In this document: positions 1 through 13,700 of the stretch, piece by piece
Numbering within the stretch: position 1 is the first letter of the stretch
Layout: each line of letters starts with the position of its first letter
Assembly (NCBI GenBank): GCA_022749755.1
Contig: CM040448.1
Location: 14,754,481 to 14,818,480, forward strand
Direction of reading: 5' to 3'
Source: Azadirachta indica
Lineage: Eukaryota; Streptophyta; Magnoliopsida; Sapindales; Meliaceae
Length of the DNA stretch: 64,000 bases
Position numbers and translations under genes: made by a program
Notes under the pieces: model-generated
What the model was told of the DNA's origin: nothing
Database searches by the model: none
The model's input: only the letters and a program-made list of their open reading frames with translations

Positions 1-58
1 GTTTTCACCTGTTCCATACCTTATCTGTTCGGATCTATGTTGTACTTATGTCTTTTAG

Positions 59-3000
59 CTAGCAAAAATGTACGCAAAGTACCAAGAGGCTGTTGATGCC
101 CTGCGACATGAACAATTGGGAAGAAAGGAATCCGAAGCGGTCTTGCAACGGGTATGCTCGCTTTAGCTGCCGCCATACTCTTTGACACTTGTTATGGCTA
201 TTAATTCCTTCTTATCTAGATTGTTGATGACCTAGGACGAAATGTGATTGCTTCTTTTAGATATTCATGAAGTTATATTATTCTGTCAAGATAGTTTGGG
301 ATATAGGCGATTGTGTGCAGGAAGGAAGGATGTAGGTTTATGTATTCGATGATTTAGGCTAGGAAGTCACATTTCTATATTTTATTGATGTATGTACTAG
401 GTCATTTTTGGAGAGGAAGCAATCATATTTTTGTTGAAATATCTCTTTGAGAAGAATCAGAGACTTGTATACATTAATTTGCAAAGGGGTGCTGTTTTGA
501 CAAATATCTTATTCAATGGTGCTTTGCTTTAGTAGTATCTGGAGCTTTTTCCTACATCTTAGCACTAGCCCGAATAGCTGTTGGCTGGTAATGGATGTTG
601 ATGAATCTTTATTTTGGTTGATGTTGCTGAGGGTAAAAAATTAATCAAGGATTATGCTAATTTAAGAAATGCTCCATTTTGGATCTGTATTTCATCTTTG
701 CTCTTGTTCAAATTTTGGTTGGTGTTTCTCTTTATTTAATTATAATATTTTAAAAATTTATAAATTTTTTTAATGCCAATTTTAAGCCATTTCTTTTGAA
801 GTATAGAAAATGTTTCATATGATACCCAATTCATCTTTTTTTGAGATAAGAAGTCTAATTCGGAGGCTATCTGTTTTCAGGTCCTCTATGAACTCGAAGA
901 GAAAGCTGGAGTCATTTTGGATGAAAGAGGTAATAGTTTGATTGATAATAAGAAACTGGATGTTTTGGGGGGGAAAAAAGAAAAAAGATATCTAAGAAAC
1001 AAGCTGCTAGATAAGTTATTTGTGATTGGCATGGTTTTCTGCTGCCTTGTACTCTGAGGGATGTTAACAGTCGACTTGGGAAGAAAATCTGTCTGGTCAC
1101 ATTATGGTGTTTTATTGTCTCTTGAAGTTGAAGAAGGCGGTTTACTTTTTGGGAGAGTGGGTGGGGGTGTTGGTGGAATTGCCCGAGAGCAAACAATGGT
1201 TTCGATAGCATGCTTTAACTTGTTCAATTTACTTGCAAAGTGTTTCTAGGTTATCAGGAGAATAAAGTCTAACCATAAGGTCTATTTGAACAAAGCTTGG
1301 GAGTTCACCAATTATACAGAACACAATATAAGACATAAACTCAGTTTCATTTGAAAACAGATACTTCTGCCTCGGTAAACTATTGTCACTATCAAATAAT
1401 TGCTCTGATGAATCATTCTGTTTGAGCTAGCTTTTTGTGGAGGTTATATTTGGTATTCTGATAGAATTAATGTCTGCAGCGGAATATGAGAGGATGGCTG
1501 AGGCTTACTCCACGATTAACCAAAAATTGCAGAACTGTGTCTCTGAAAAGTCAAATTTGGAGAAGATCATTCAGGAATTTAAGGTTATTGAAGTCTTTCT
1601 CTCAATCAAACATTTCAGTTTTTTCACTGTTGACTATTGGGCTGGTCTCATATATTTATCTCCCAGTCTGATTTGAGGAGGCGTGAACGTGATTACAATT
1701 TGGCTCAGAAGGAGATTAGTGACCTTCAGAAACAGGTTTGTGAAGAGCACATAAAGTTTGGATGAATAAATAGGTATTTATGGGGTTTATTTGCTGTTTC
1801 ACCTGGTTCCTTGACTGAAATATTCAATCAATAGTATGTGTGTTGATGTGGAGAACTCCACTTTTTCTTTCTTTTGCTAAGAAACGAGAGAACTTGTTGT
1901 TCATGTTCCATGAATCCTTTCTTTAATTGCTTTCCATAGTCATTGTCCTTGTAATCCCCATTTGTCTTCTTGTCATTGGTACTGCTATTTTGGTGGTGTT
2001 AATATGACCAGAATTATAGGAGTTGTTGTTAGCGAATCCATTGTCAGTAGCATTGTTATTAGATAATTATAAAAAAATTTGTATTGTTATTTGGTGCTCT
2101 TTAGCATGCTTTTCTTTGAGTGAAGAATAACACAATGCCTTAAAGAACCATATGTTTTAGAAAAGTGCTGTAGCAGGTTATAGCGATGGAAGGAATTTAA
2201 AATTGTTTTGGATGTTTGTCTGTTTTTTGAATGTCTTCATCCTTGACTCCTACTTAAGATTTTGGGTGACATTGTGTAGTTGACAGTTCTTCTCAAAGAA
2301 TGTCGTGATATTCAGCTTCGTTGCGGATCTGCTAGGATTGAGTATGCTGATGAAGGTACAGCCATTGCTGATGTTGAGGTGATTGCAGTCTCTGATGCTG
2401 AAGAAGTTATTTCAGACCGTCTTGTATGTCTGATTTTCTGACCTAGACTTGGGATTCTTCTTTCCAAAATTTAGTGAAAAGAATATGAATGTCAATTTTT
2501 GTTGAAATAATGTTGGCAGTTGACCTTCAAGGACATAAATGGATTAGTTGAGCAGAATGTCCAGCTCAGGAGCCTTGTAAGAAATCTTTCTGACCAGATT
2601 GAGAGCAGAGAGATGGAGTTCAAGGTATCACAAAAACTTCTTACCTGTTTATATAGTTTTAAACTTGATTAGTAGGCATCTTGCTAAAGATTAAATTTTT
2701 TGTACTATTACAAGTTATAAAGCCAGTTTTGATGAAGTATGTCTTTACTTTGCAGGAAAAGTTTGAAATTGAGCTTAAGAAGCATACTGATGAAGCTGCC
2801 TCAAAAGTTGCTGCAGTGTTAGAAAGGGCTGAAGAGCAAGGGCGCATGATTGAATCACTTCACACCTCTGTAAGCCTTTCACATAAATCAGATTTGCACT
2901 TCTTTACACTGTGGCGCATGCATGATGTAATAGCATTTTCAAATTTTGATGGATCTTGATTTATTTCTTCTCCATCTTTCTGTGAAGGTTGCTATGTATA

Positions 3001-6000
3001 AAAGGCTATATGAAGAGGAACATAAATTGCATTCATCTCATACACAATCTGTAGATGCAGCTCAAGGTTTCATTTCTGCCCATCTTATTTTGTTGGCTTT
3101 TTTATTTAAGCTGTACTTTGTCTCTTTATCAAAATGACAAATGGGTGAAAAGATAAGAAGAGGGAGGGCACATGGTTGAGGATCGTATGAATTAAGCATT
3201 GTTTGTTATGATGCAGCCATGGAGAGACAAGTTGTTGCATGGTTTTGAGGATTGAGTATGATTTGGGGTTAAATCACCTCTGAGCTTTGCATGTTAATCT
3301 AAAATTTATGTTTGTGAAACGTCAGGGTTAATTAGCATTTTCTTTCCTTGTATCAATAATAGGACAGATTTGTTTGACTTTTATCTTGTGATTTACTCCA
3401 TTAATTTTGTGATGTCTATCTCTTTGCCAGGACAAGATATGTGATGATTAAGATCATTTCTTGTTGGTTCTTCACTGTTAATAGTTTTATTTAAACTTTT
3501 TTGTATGCTTTTTATTTTCTGGTGTAATTTTTACGTTTGTTGCTGCATAGATGGGAGGAAGGACCTCTTACTTCTATTCGAAGGTTCACAGGTACAATTT
3601 CGTTGAGACTTCTACTTCTTTTGGGGAGATGGGGCATGTTGATTTTGTTTCTCCTGGTATCCATTTCCTAATTTGCTCAATACAGGAAGCTACTAAAAAG
3701 GCCCAAGAAAAGATGGCTGAGCGTGTCAGATGTCTTGAAGAAGATTTGGGCAAGTCTAGGTAATGTTATCTCTTAAAGTTTGCTCAATTCAGATTTGTAT
3801 TTGGTGGACAGATCCTTGCTTGCCACGATTTTCTTACCAACTTTAGTTGGTCTTCAAGATGAAGATTTTGCTTTTGAAGAATATGTCATGCAATTTAAAA
3901 TTTCGATAATCTTTGACTGTTGATTAAATTAGCCTTGAGCCCAAGCTGGTATAGAGATCAACCTTTTGCATTTCTTTCCAAATACCAACCCATCTACGCA
4001 GAATTTGGTACATCAAGATTGTGCCTTTTGTTTTGGGTCAATCTTCATTTAGAAATCCTGATCTTGTAGTATGTTTTCTTGTCAAACCTATGGGACTTAA
4101 GGAATGACGGAAGGGAATAAAATAAAAAAAAAATAAAAAAAGAAAAGAGAGGGAAAAAAAATAATAAAGAAATAAGTAAATGAAAATGAAGTAGAAGAAC
4201 CCAGATGGGCTCAATTTTTACATGGTTTGGGCACTTTATCATCATCTTATTTCATCTTACATTTTTAGGAGCGAGATTATATCACTTCGGTCAGAGGGTG
4301 ATAAGTTGGCTCTGGAAGCAGAATTTGCAAGAGAAAAGCTTGATAGTGTTATGAAAGAAGCTGAACATCAGGTTAGCTTAGATGTTATGCATGCATATAT
4401 TTGTATCTTTCTAATAAGTGGCTTCTTACAATTTCCCTGCTCATGAAACATGGCAGAAAGTTGAAATTAATGGTGTTTTGGCAAGAAACGTGGAGTTTTC
4501 ACAGCTAATTGTTGACTACCAAAGAAAGATGCGTGAAACATCAGAATCTCTTAATGCAGCTGAGGAGCTTTCTCGGAAGTTAACTATGGAGGTGGATGTC
4601 ATATTAGATGTGGGTAATTGTGTTGATCCTGGTAGGGGATATTCACTGCATTTCCTGTGCCTTGATAGGTATCTGTTTTAAAGCGTGAAAAAGAAATGTT
4701 GTCAGATGCTGAACAAAGAGCTTGTGATGAAGTTCATAGTTTGTCGGAGAGAGTCTACCGATTACAGGTTGGGAGCTTGACTAATGCAATTTTCCATCTA
4801 GCAAATGTCACAAATATTTTAATTTTTGGTACCCTCCACCCCACACCAGAAGCATGGACACACAAAAAAAAAAAAAAAAGATTTCTAATTTTGGTTCATG
4901 CAGGCTAGTTTGGACACTATTCAGAGTGCTGAGGAAGTTCGCGAGGTAGCTTCTCTTACCTATGAATATATGTCAGCATTTTGATCAATCATGGGATCTT
5001 CCCAAGTCATTAAATTGTATTGGCTTATTACTGGCGCCACAGGAAGCAAGAGCTGTAGAGAAGAGAAAACAGGAAGAGTATATAAAACAAATTGAGGTGT
5101 GTTTCATTGATTCTCAAATATGTTTTTTGATAGTATATTTTGGTTTCAGAATGTAAGTTTATTTGATATGCGAGTTGCACGGTTGATTATGTGATCCGTG
5201 GTCTGAGCCTTTGTATAATTCTGCTAATTAAGCTTTACTGCTGTTGGTCTAGCAAAGGCTTTTGTGGTGCCTTGACTAATTGTCTTCTCATGGTCTTCCA
5301 TGTCCATATTACTGGAAATTCACAACTGATCTTTGGAGGATGCAGCCGCGAGACTGTGGATGTGTGATGATCAATTTAGATTGAACAATTTGATAATCTC
5401 AGATTAATGTTTTGAATAACATAGTTGATCCTTTTCATTGTGATGATATTGAGTGGGAATCGTCACTGCTGTTGATTGCCGAACCCCTTTCAGAAGGGAT
5501 GTTTGGGTTTATTTTGACATCTATTGCTGCTCTTTCAATATCAGTGCCTACCTTTGGCTGACCTGTCTTCTTTGCGTTGCCCTAATAAATGTTAATCCTT
5601 ATTCCCTGATACAGTGCCATTGTTTAACTTTTTAAGTTCGTGTAAGTTTGACTTCTGTTGTGCAAAGGAGTAAATCTAATTTTATGGTGTTGGACAAACG
5701 GAATTTATGCAGAGGGAATGGGCCGAGGCTAAAAAGGAGCTGCAAGAAGAGCGGGACAATGTTCGAATGCTCACATCCGACCGAGAACAGACTTTAAAAA
5801 ATGCTGTGAAGCAAGTGGAAGAAATGGGAAAGGAATTGGCTAATGCCTTGCGTGCAGTTGCGGCAGCAGAGACTAGGGCTGCGGTAGCCGAGGTTATTAT
5901 CTGTCGAAAAGGCCATTGGATTATTTGAAAGCCTCCTTTCTTCCTAGATATAAAAAAATAAATAACCTATTATTTATTTTTTAATAATCAGTTTCATGCC

Positions 6001-7728
6001 TCTCTCTAGCTTTTTCATCATATGAATTAATTGTTTGATGGTCTTTTCGTTTTATATTGTTTATCAGGCCAAACTTTCTGATCTTGAGAAAAAGATTAGA
6101 TCTTCAGATGAAAAGGTATATTTTGTTGAATTTTGCCTTGTAAATGTTGTGAGTCTAACCAGTCTGATATGGTTTCATTGCTTTTTCGGGTTCTTCATTG
6201 TATTGATGCAGGTTGGTGATGGGGATGATGGTAGCAGACCAACTGATGAGGTCAGTGTTCATATAACCTCCGTCCTTTTATGGACATCATCTCATGGCCA
6301 TTGCCCATTGCCCATTGCTCTCTGTTAAGTATTTTGCAGTTACAGCCACTAGGTGAATGGGCTTGCTTCCAGAAAGCTCTAGAATTTTTGGAAGTTGAAA
6401 ATGCAATATAAAAATTAAAACTAAAGTGTGATGAATTTGTTCTGCTTGACTTTTCCAGAGAATTGGTGTTTAGTGTGTGGATTGTCACTTACGGATTGGT
6501 TTTTGTCACTCTAGATCCAAATTTAACTTTTGAGATTTTGGGTTGGTATAATTCAATTCCACGTGCTTGGCCACATGAAACCATGCAAGCAGCATTGCTG
6601 CTATGGTGTCTTGAAAAGGTTATGGTGTTGGTGGGAAAGTTATTATTCCGTTCATCCATTTTGCTTGCATCAAGACATGATTTCGTTCTGAAACCTCAGA
6701 CATTTTTATTAATTTTTTAATTTCAGATTTGCTTTGGTTGGTGGGTTTGTCTATGTCAACATGGATTGAGTTGATCTTTGCCACTTTTCTTCACTTTTCC
6801 GTGTTCCATGTGCCCTCTCTTTGTCATCATTTTTGAATTCAGGCTTGATTGCTGAGAAGTCTGTCATTTTTAATTAGAGATTAAAACCTGTTTATCATCT
6901 TTTCCTTAGTCAAGCAGCTTAATTTGAGGCTTGGAGTTGAGTACTAAGTGGGTGAATTTATTAATAACTGAATTTTGGATTAAATATGCAAGTGATATTA
7001 AGTTGTTAAAGATCTACTTCAACCAACGCGGTATTTTGCCTACCTTTTACCTTTTCATCACTACAACTTAAAGTCAGTTAGTAGTTGGTACTAGTATGTT
7101 TATATGTTCATTTAGACTTCTTGCTACTGTTCTGGACGATGTGCTGTGCCAATAACCAAGTATTTTAATCATTTTCTGGTTGCCTGGTGTATGTTGGGTG
7201 GGGGCTTCGGGGTGGAGACATATAAATTGATTCTTTATCTGAGTTCTAGATGTATGCCTTAAAATATGAAATGCCCCAAGGTCTAAACTACAAAACATTA
7301 GTGTCAGTCCTCTTAGGGTAATGCTACTGTGGTGTATTATGAAACTTGACCTTCATACATTTTAAGCCCAAACATGCTTGGCTGCAGCTACTTTCAAAAT
7401 ATAAAATGCCAATTTCTAAATGTTTATCTTATTTATTTGTTTATAATCATCCTCTGGTTCACTTGCGACTAGGGTCTGGATTTGGAGCAGGTATGTCTTA
7501 GAAATTGAAACATTCTAATTAAAATGTCATTCCTCTTAGGTAATGCCTTTGTGTTGTATTATAAAGGGTTCCCTAAACAGATTCTAAGCCCAAGCCTAAG
7601 ATATGCTTGGCTGGGGCCTCTTTCAAAATATAAAATATGAATATCACATGCTCTATATCCCAATTTACGTTGCTTGAGTTTTGAAAAGTACGAAATATCA
7701 GTTTCATCTATATGTGGCTATATATATA

Positions 7729-7759
<31 letters not shown>

Positions 7760-10700
7760 GACCGAATCTATCCAACTTTCTCAGCTTCATGTGAAGATGT
7801 CATGCTATCCTTGAGCTGGATAGGTGGTTGATCGATCGACTTGTTGTTCTTGTAATATCTTTGCGAATCATGTTCTCCTAATTCTTCTTTTTTTTTTCCC
7901 CTTTTCTCTGTATGCTTTTGTGCACGTCTAACTGTTTCAGTTAAATATTTTTTAGGTTCAATTGCATATGGCAAAGGAAGAGCTGGAAAAATTGAAGGAA
8001 GAATCACAGGCTAACAAGGATCACATGCTTCAGGTGCTTATATTGCATATGAGATCCTTACTATCTTGTGTAGTGGAATAATTCAAATGACATCTCTCTT
8101 CCACTTTGCAGTATAAGAACATAGCACAGGTGAATGAAGCTGCATTGAAGCAGATGGAAGTTGCTCATGAAAACTACAAAGCTGAGGTAGTTTTTTGGCA
8201 TTATTATGAGCTAAAAGCTTTTTTTAATTAATCTACTCTTGAATTTCTTCCAAAATTTTTTTTCAGTCGGAAAAGTTAAAGACATCATTAGAAGCCGAAC
8301 TTCTTTCACTTAGAGAAAGGGTTTCTGAGCTTGAAAAAGAAAATATTGTGAAGTCCGGGGAAATAGCTTCTGCAGCTGCAGTGAAGGAAGATGCTCTCGC
8401 TTCTGTTCTATTGGAAATTACTAGCTTGAAGGAAGAAAGATTAATTAAAATGTGAGATTGGTTGGTGCATATTATGTTGTGGGGATTTTGATGTGCCCTT
8501 CAGTTTTGAATATATTTGCTTTGATTGTAGCTCTCAAATTGTAAACATGGAAGTTCAAGTTTCTGCTCTGAAAGAAGACCTGGAGAGAGAGCATGAGCGA
8601 TGGCGAACTGCTCAAACCAATTATGAAAGACAGGTTGCTTTTAGCTATTTCATGATGCACACACAAAACTTCCTAAAAATGATGCATGATCTTAGGCTTG
8701 ATTATTGATTTAAAATTTTTTGAGGCCACTGCTCTGGAAATTCAGTCCAACTAGTGCTTCAATTTTCCTGAGTAAAGCTCGAACTTATTTGGCTTGCAGT
8801 ATAGTAGAAAACATTTTTGTATCCTTTTCCCATTGTATATTCTTCTGGGGTTGGGAGTGCTGTTTTCTATCTATAGCAATAGTTTATGAGGATTAGTGGT
8901 GGTTAGAAATTTTCTTATGTATTTTGTGTAAACCAAAAATATGAAAAGATGAAAACCAAATTCCATGCCCCATAGAAATGCGGATTTTATACATGAGACT
9001 CAAGTCAGTTTGGTGTTGATCTTCAAGGATTTCTGTGTCTACAGGTGATTTTGCAATCGGAGACAATTCAGGAATTGACAAAAACGTCGCAAGCCTTGGC
9101 TTCATTGCAAGAGGAAGCATCTGAGTTGCGTAAACTGGCAGATGCATTGAAAGCTGAAAATGTAATTATTTTATTTTGTATTGCTGTGTTCGTTATTTTA
9201 AGTTTCTAACTTTTTTCTTCTTTTGAAAAAATTTACCGTTTCTATTGTTCTCCTTTTCGTTTTGCTGTGGATAATTCATTTTCTTCTCTGTTTTATCTTG
9301 CTCCTTGATTTTAGATCAGAGAAGCTTTAGACATACCATCTCTAGCTCACTTTGTCTGCTATACAAGATTTCCCAAATTTTGGGATATGAAATTTATGAT
9401 GCACCTATTTCGTTATTTTTGGTAGATAGTAAATGGCAAAAACCTTATTTGTGAAGTAGTTCATTTATTAAATTGATCAAGAGATGGTGACTGCAACTAG
9501 ATATGTTAACGTGGATTTTAATGAATGCAGTTAAATATTGTGGTTCAACTTAATCTTTAAGTTTGGTGCCATATCATATCTGCTGCACTAAGAATACTTT
9601 TCAGAGAACAAGTTTGTAGTGCAAGCATTGTGAACAGTATTATCCATGGAAATGTTTGGTTTTGACGGTAGCCAAGATACTTTTCCTCCCTAGGGTAATA
9701 TTTGGCAATGGGAGGATTGCCATTATGCTGATGTTTACTATATTTTAGTTATATCAGGTCCAGTCTCTCTATCTATGTGTTGTTTAGACTTCTATTAATT
9801 GATTTGTAGTATTATATTATCGGAACTCAATCAATTATAGGAACACGGAGCTGGGTGAACTTACTTTGCTTTGCTAGAGCTCTCAGAAGAATACTTTCTA
9901 GACTTGAAGCATTATCAACTAGTATTAGTTTTTTATTTCCTCTTTGACTTCTGATTCTTGATGTAAACAAATGTCAGTGTTTTGTACATCAAGTAATTTT
10001 TTTGGTGAACAACTTTGTTTGTGATGGGTAATTTGCTGCTGCTTTAGTTATAGTTATATGATTCTGTTATTGATGATCTTTCTTCAAGTTGATTTTGTTG
10101 TTAGTTGATGGCTTAAATATGATTTTCTATGATTTTGTTGCTGTCATATATGTGGATTTTGAATTTTGTAATATTAGTTGATTGATTTGAGAGCATAATT
10201 TTGCTTTTTCAGAGTGAATTAAAGACTAAGTGGGAGTTAGAGAAATCAGTTCTAGAGAAATCAAAGAATGAAGCTGAAAAGAAGTATGATGAAGTTAACG
10301 AACAGGTCACTGCAAATCTTGTTGCTGTGCTTTGTTTCCCTGACACGATTAGAACTCAATTTTAATTTGACAGGATCTATACAGGTCTGGTGTTGTAAAT
10401 TAAACATAAATCTGGATTTGAGAGATCCAAATCCAAACTCTACTAAACCCCACCTAATGTTTTATATTCAATTTTTCATGATTTTGGAGTTGTGTGGTGA
10501 TCATCTGGATGGAATTCTGCAGAACAAAATATTGCATAGTCGACTTGAGGCACTGCATATTCAAATTGCTGAGAAGGATCGCAGTTCTGTCAGAACTTCG
10601 TCTGAAAGCACTGTTTCTAATCCACTTGGTGATGCTAGCTTGCAGAATGTGATTAATTTTCTTAGGAACCAAAAAACAATAGTAAGTAGATTTCACCTCT

Positions 10701-13700
10701 ATTGACTTTTGCACTAACACCATGGACTTTCTTAATTGTCTCTAATTTTCAACAGGCTGAGACAGAGGTAGCTTTGTTAAAAACAGAAAAGCTGCGCTTG
10801 CAAAATCAGGTATGTCCTTTTCTATTTGTATTATGTGGTGCTTGTCATTTGTAGTTTATGGAATTGATTGTGTTGGAACACGATCATTTGTTTAATTTTG
10901 CATTTATTACTAATCTACTAGTCAATATGAGAAGCTGGTTTTTTCAGACTAAATTGTGTTTTGGACTTAAAAACTGCTTTCATATGACATTTATCATTAT
11001 CAAAATGTCCAGAATTTGCAGAATGATTGTGCATGATTTTGTGCTAATGCTTTCACTTAAAGTCTATTTTGATTATCTGTCATCTTTATTTAATTTCACA
11101 ATATCTATGGCTTGTGTAATGGTTCCAATCACATCTCAAATCATAAAATAATCTGAAAAATGGAGATTTCTTTTTCACTTCTGTGTAGCTTGAGAGTGCT
11201 CTCAAGGCAGCAGAGAATGCCCAAGTGTCGCTTCACGCTGAGCGTGCAAATTCAAGAGCTTTGTTATTGACAGAGGAAGAGATCAAATCACTACAGCTTC
11301 AGGTTGTGTTTTATTTTGACATTATGGAAACAAGCACTACTTGTCATTCTTGTCTGCTTTTATTCTTTCATTTCATTTCAAAGTGCACAACATTTTATGG
11401 TCTAGATTTATTTCTGAGTCTTTTCATTGCATTTTCTTTTGAATTTCAGACCATTGCCATCTAGAATTTTATTGTGTCATAACCTGTGTATTATATTGTT
11501 AAAATTTTGCAGGTTAGGGAAATAAATTTGCTTCGTGAAAGCAACATGCAGCTCAGAGAGGAAAATAAGCATAATTTTGACGAGTGTCAGGTATGTCCAG
11601 GGAGGGGCCTCTGCAGTTGGAGATTATACGTCATTTTTTGAATAATGAAATGATGCTTTCTGACTACTTTGATGTCATTCGTTATTGTAAAAAGTTATCT
11701 TGATATGATCGCAGAAACTTCGTGAGGTTGCTCAAAAGGCTAAGGCTGATTGTGACCATCTAGAGAATCTGCTGAAAGATAGACAAAATGAGATTGAAGC
11801 TTGTAAAAGAGAAATTGAAAAGCAGAAGACAGAAAAAGAAAACCTGGAAAAGAGGGTCTCCGAGGTATTATATGTTTGATCTGCTTTTATTTCCATTTAT
11901 TCTTTTACTGCAGGATTCTAACATTTAGAACTTCATGAAGTTGCTTCAGAGATGTAAAAATATTGATGTGGAAGATTATAATCGTCTGAAGGTTGAAGTT
12001 CAACAGATGGAGGTAGGCTAGCTCTTTATGTGTTCGTGTATCTGCCAAATTGGTAATATTTACAGAGTTGAAATGCCAAAATTGATTATAGTTCCGGAGT
12101 TGAAAGGGAAAATGGAAAATAGCTTGGGAAGCATGTTCTGCAATATGTTTCCCGATTTCCATTGATTTTGCCAAAATTCAATGTTCTAAGTTCGTATTTT
12201 ATTTTGTCTGTTATACTATTTACTGTGTTCTCTTATTGTTACCTTGTTTCCTGTCCTGAAAGGGACTCGAACAGCTTTTCTGTTAATGTACACTCATTTG
12301 TTTTAAGCATGTCAAAAATGTAATATTTTTGCTCAAACCATATATCATCATTGGTGCCATATATTTAGTTTTGTACCCTCCCCCTCTATCAATTCATATG
12401 TTGGTATTATTTTGTGGTCTCATTTCACATCTATCTTCACTTTCCACCAGGAAAAACTAAGAAGTAAGGATGCAGAGGTAGAAGATATGAAAAACCTTGT
12501 TTCTAAAAGCATCCCCCGATTGGAGCAAGAACTTGCAAACAGCAGACAAGAACTGAATGAGAAGGAGAAGAGACTAAATGAGAATTTGCAGGCAGAGGTA
12601 TTCCTGCATGGGCTTTTAATAGAAAGGTTATACGTTTTTATATAAACTCAATATTTACTGTGTTATTTGGTTTTATGGACAGGCCATGAGGAAGTCAGAG
12701 ATGGAGAAGCAAAAGAAGATTGCAGCTCAATTAAGGGTGAATATTCAACTAATTCTTCTGAACTTTAAACCAGTAACTACATTGTTTGATTATATCCTTG
12801 TGACTTTTTACTGATCATTTTCTTTTGCCACTGTTTGTATTCCCATTAATTTGTTACTTCAGAGGAAATGTGATGCTTTGTCGAAAGAAAAGGAGGAAGC
12901 AATCAAAGAAAATCAAGCACTTTCCAAACAGTTGGACGACTTGAAGCAGGGTGGCGATTTTCTTCTTGATTTTAATTTAGTAGCATCGTGACTTGTTTTT
13001 ATTACTTGTGGACTTGAAAATATGTACTCTTGAGTTTAATTTTAACTTTCTGTTTATTAATTTCCTTTAAAGGTAAGAAGTCTATGGGTGATGTTACTGG
13101 CGAGCAAGTGATGAAGGAAAAAGAGGAGAAAGATACTAGAATACAGGTTTACTAATAACCACTTTGTTGTTTCTTTTTGTTCTTGTGCTCGTTTTGTGTT
13201 TCCTTTTTCCTGCTTCTTTTGAACTTCTATATCCTGCCAGATTCTAGAGAGAACTGTGGAGAGACAAAGAGAGGAGTTAAAGAAAGAGAAGGATGACCAT
13301 CAAAAGGAGAAAGAAAGGCGTCAGAAAGGGGAGAAAGCAATTTGGGATTCTGCTAAGAATGCTGATCAGGTTATCCCTGTTTAGTTTATATGAGATATGT
13401 CCTGCAAATTGTGTGAACAGAATATATGAGTATTTATTATTGTGCTGTGGTAATTTCCACATCATATGAGGGTTGCCCTTCCACTTGAATATTGAAGGCA
13501 TTGTTGCATTAACTGCTTTGATTAAAATATAGATGTCTTCTCACTCACTCATTGGTCAAAATATTAACTACAGTTGTTTGCAATAGTTTTGCCCAAATGT
13601 TTCTTGTATCATCATTTTAGATAATAGGACAATTTACTCTTAAATTGTGAAAGCATAAAACAGTTGCCTAATATCATGGTTTATTTTTACTTGAATCTTT

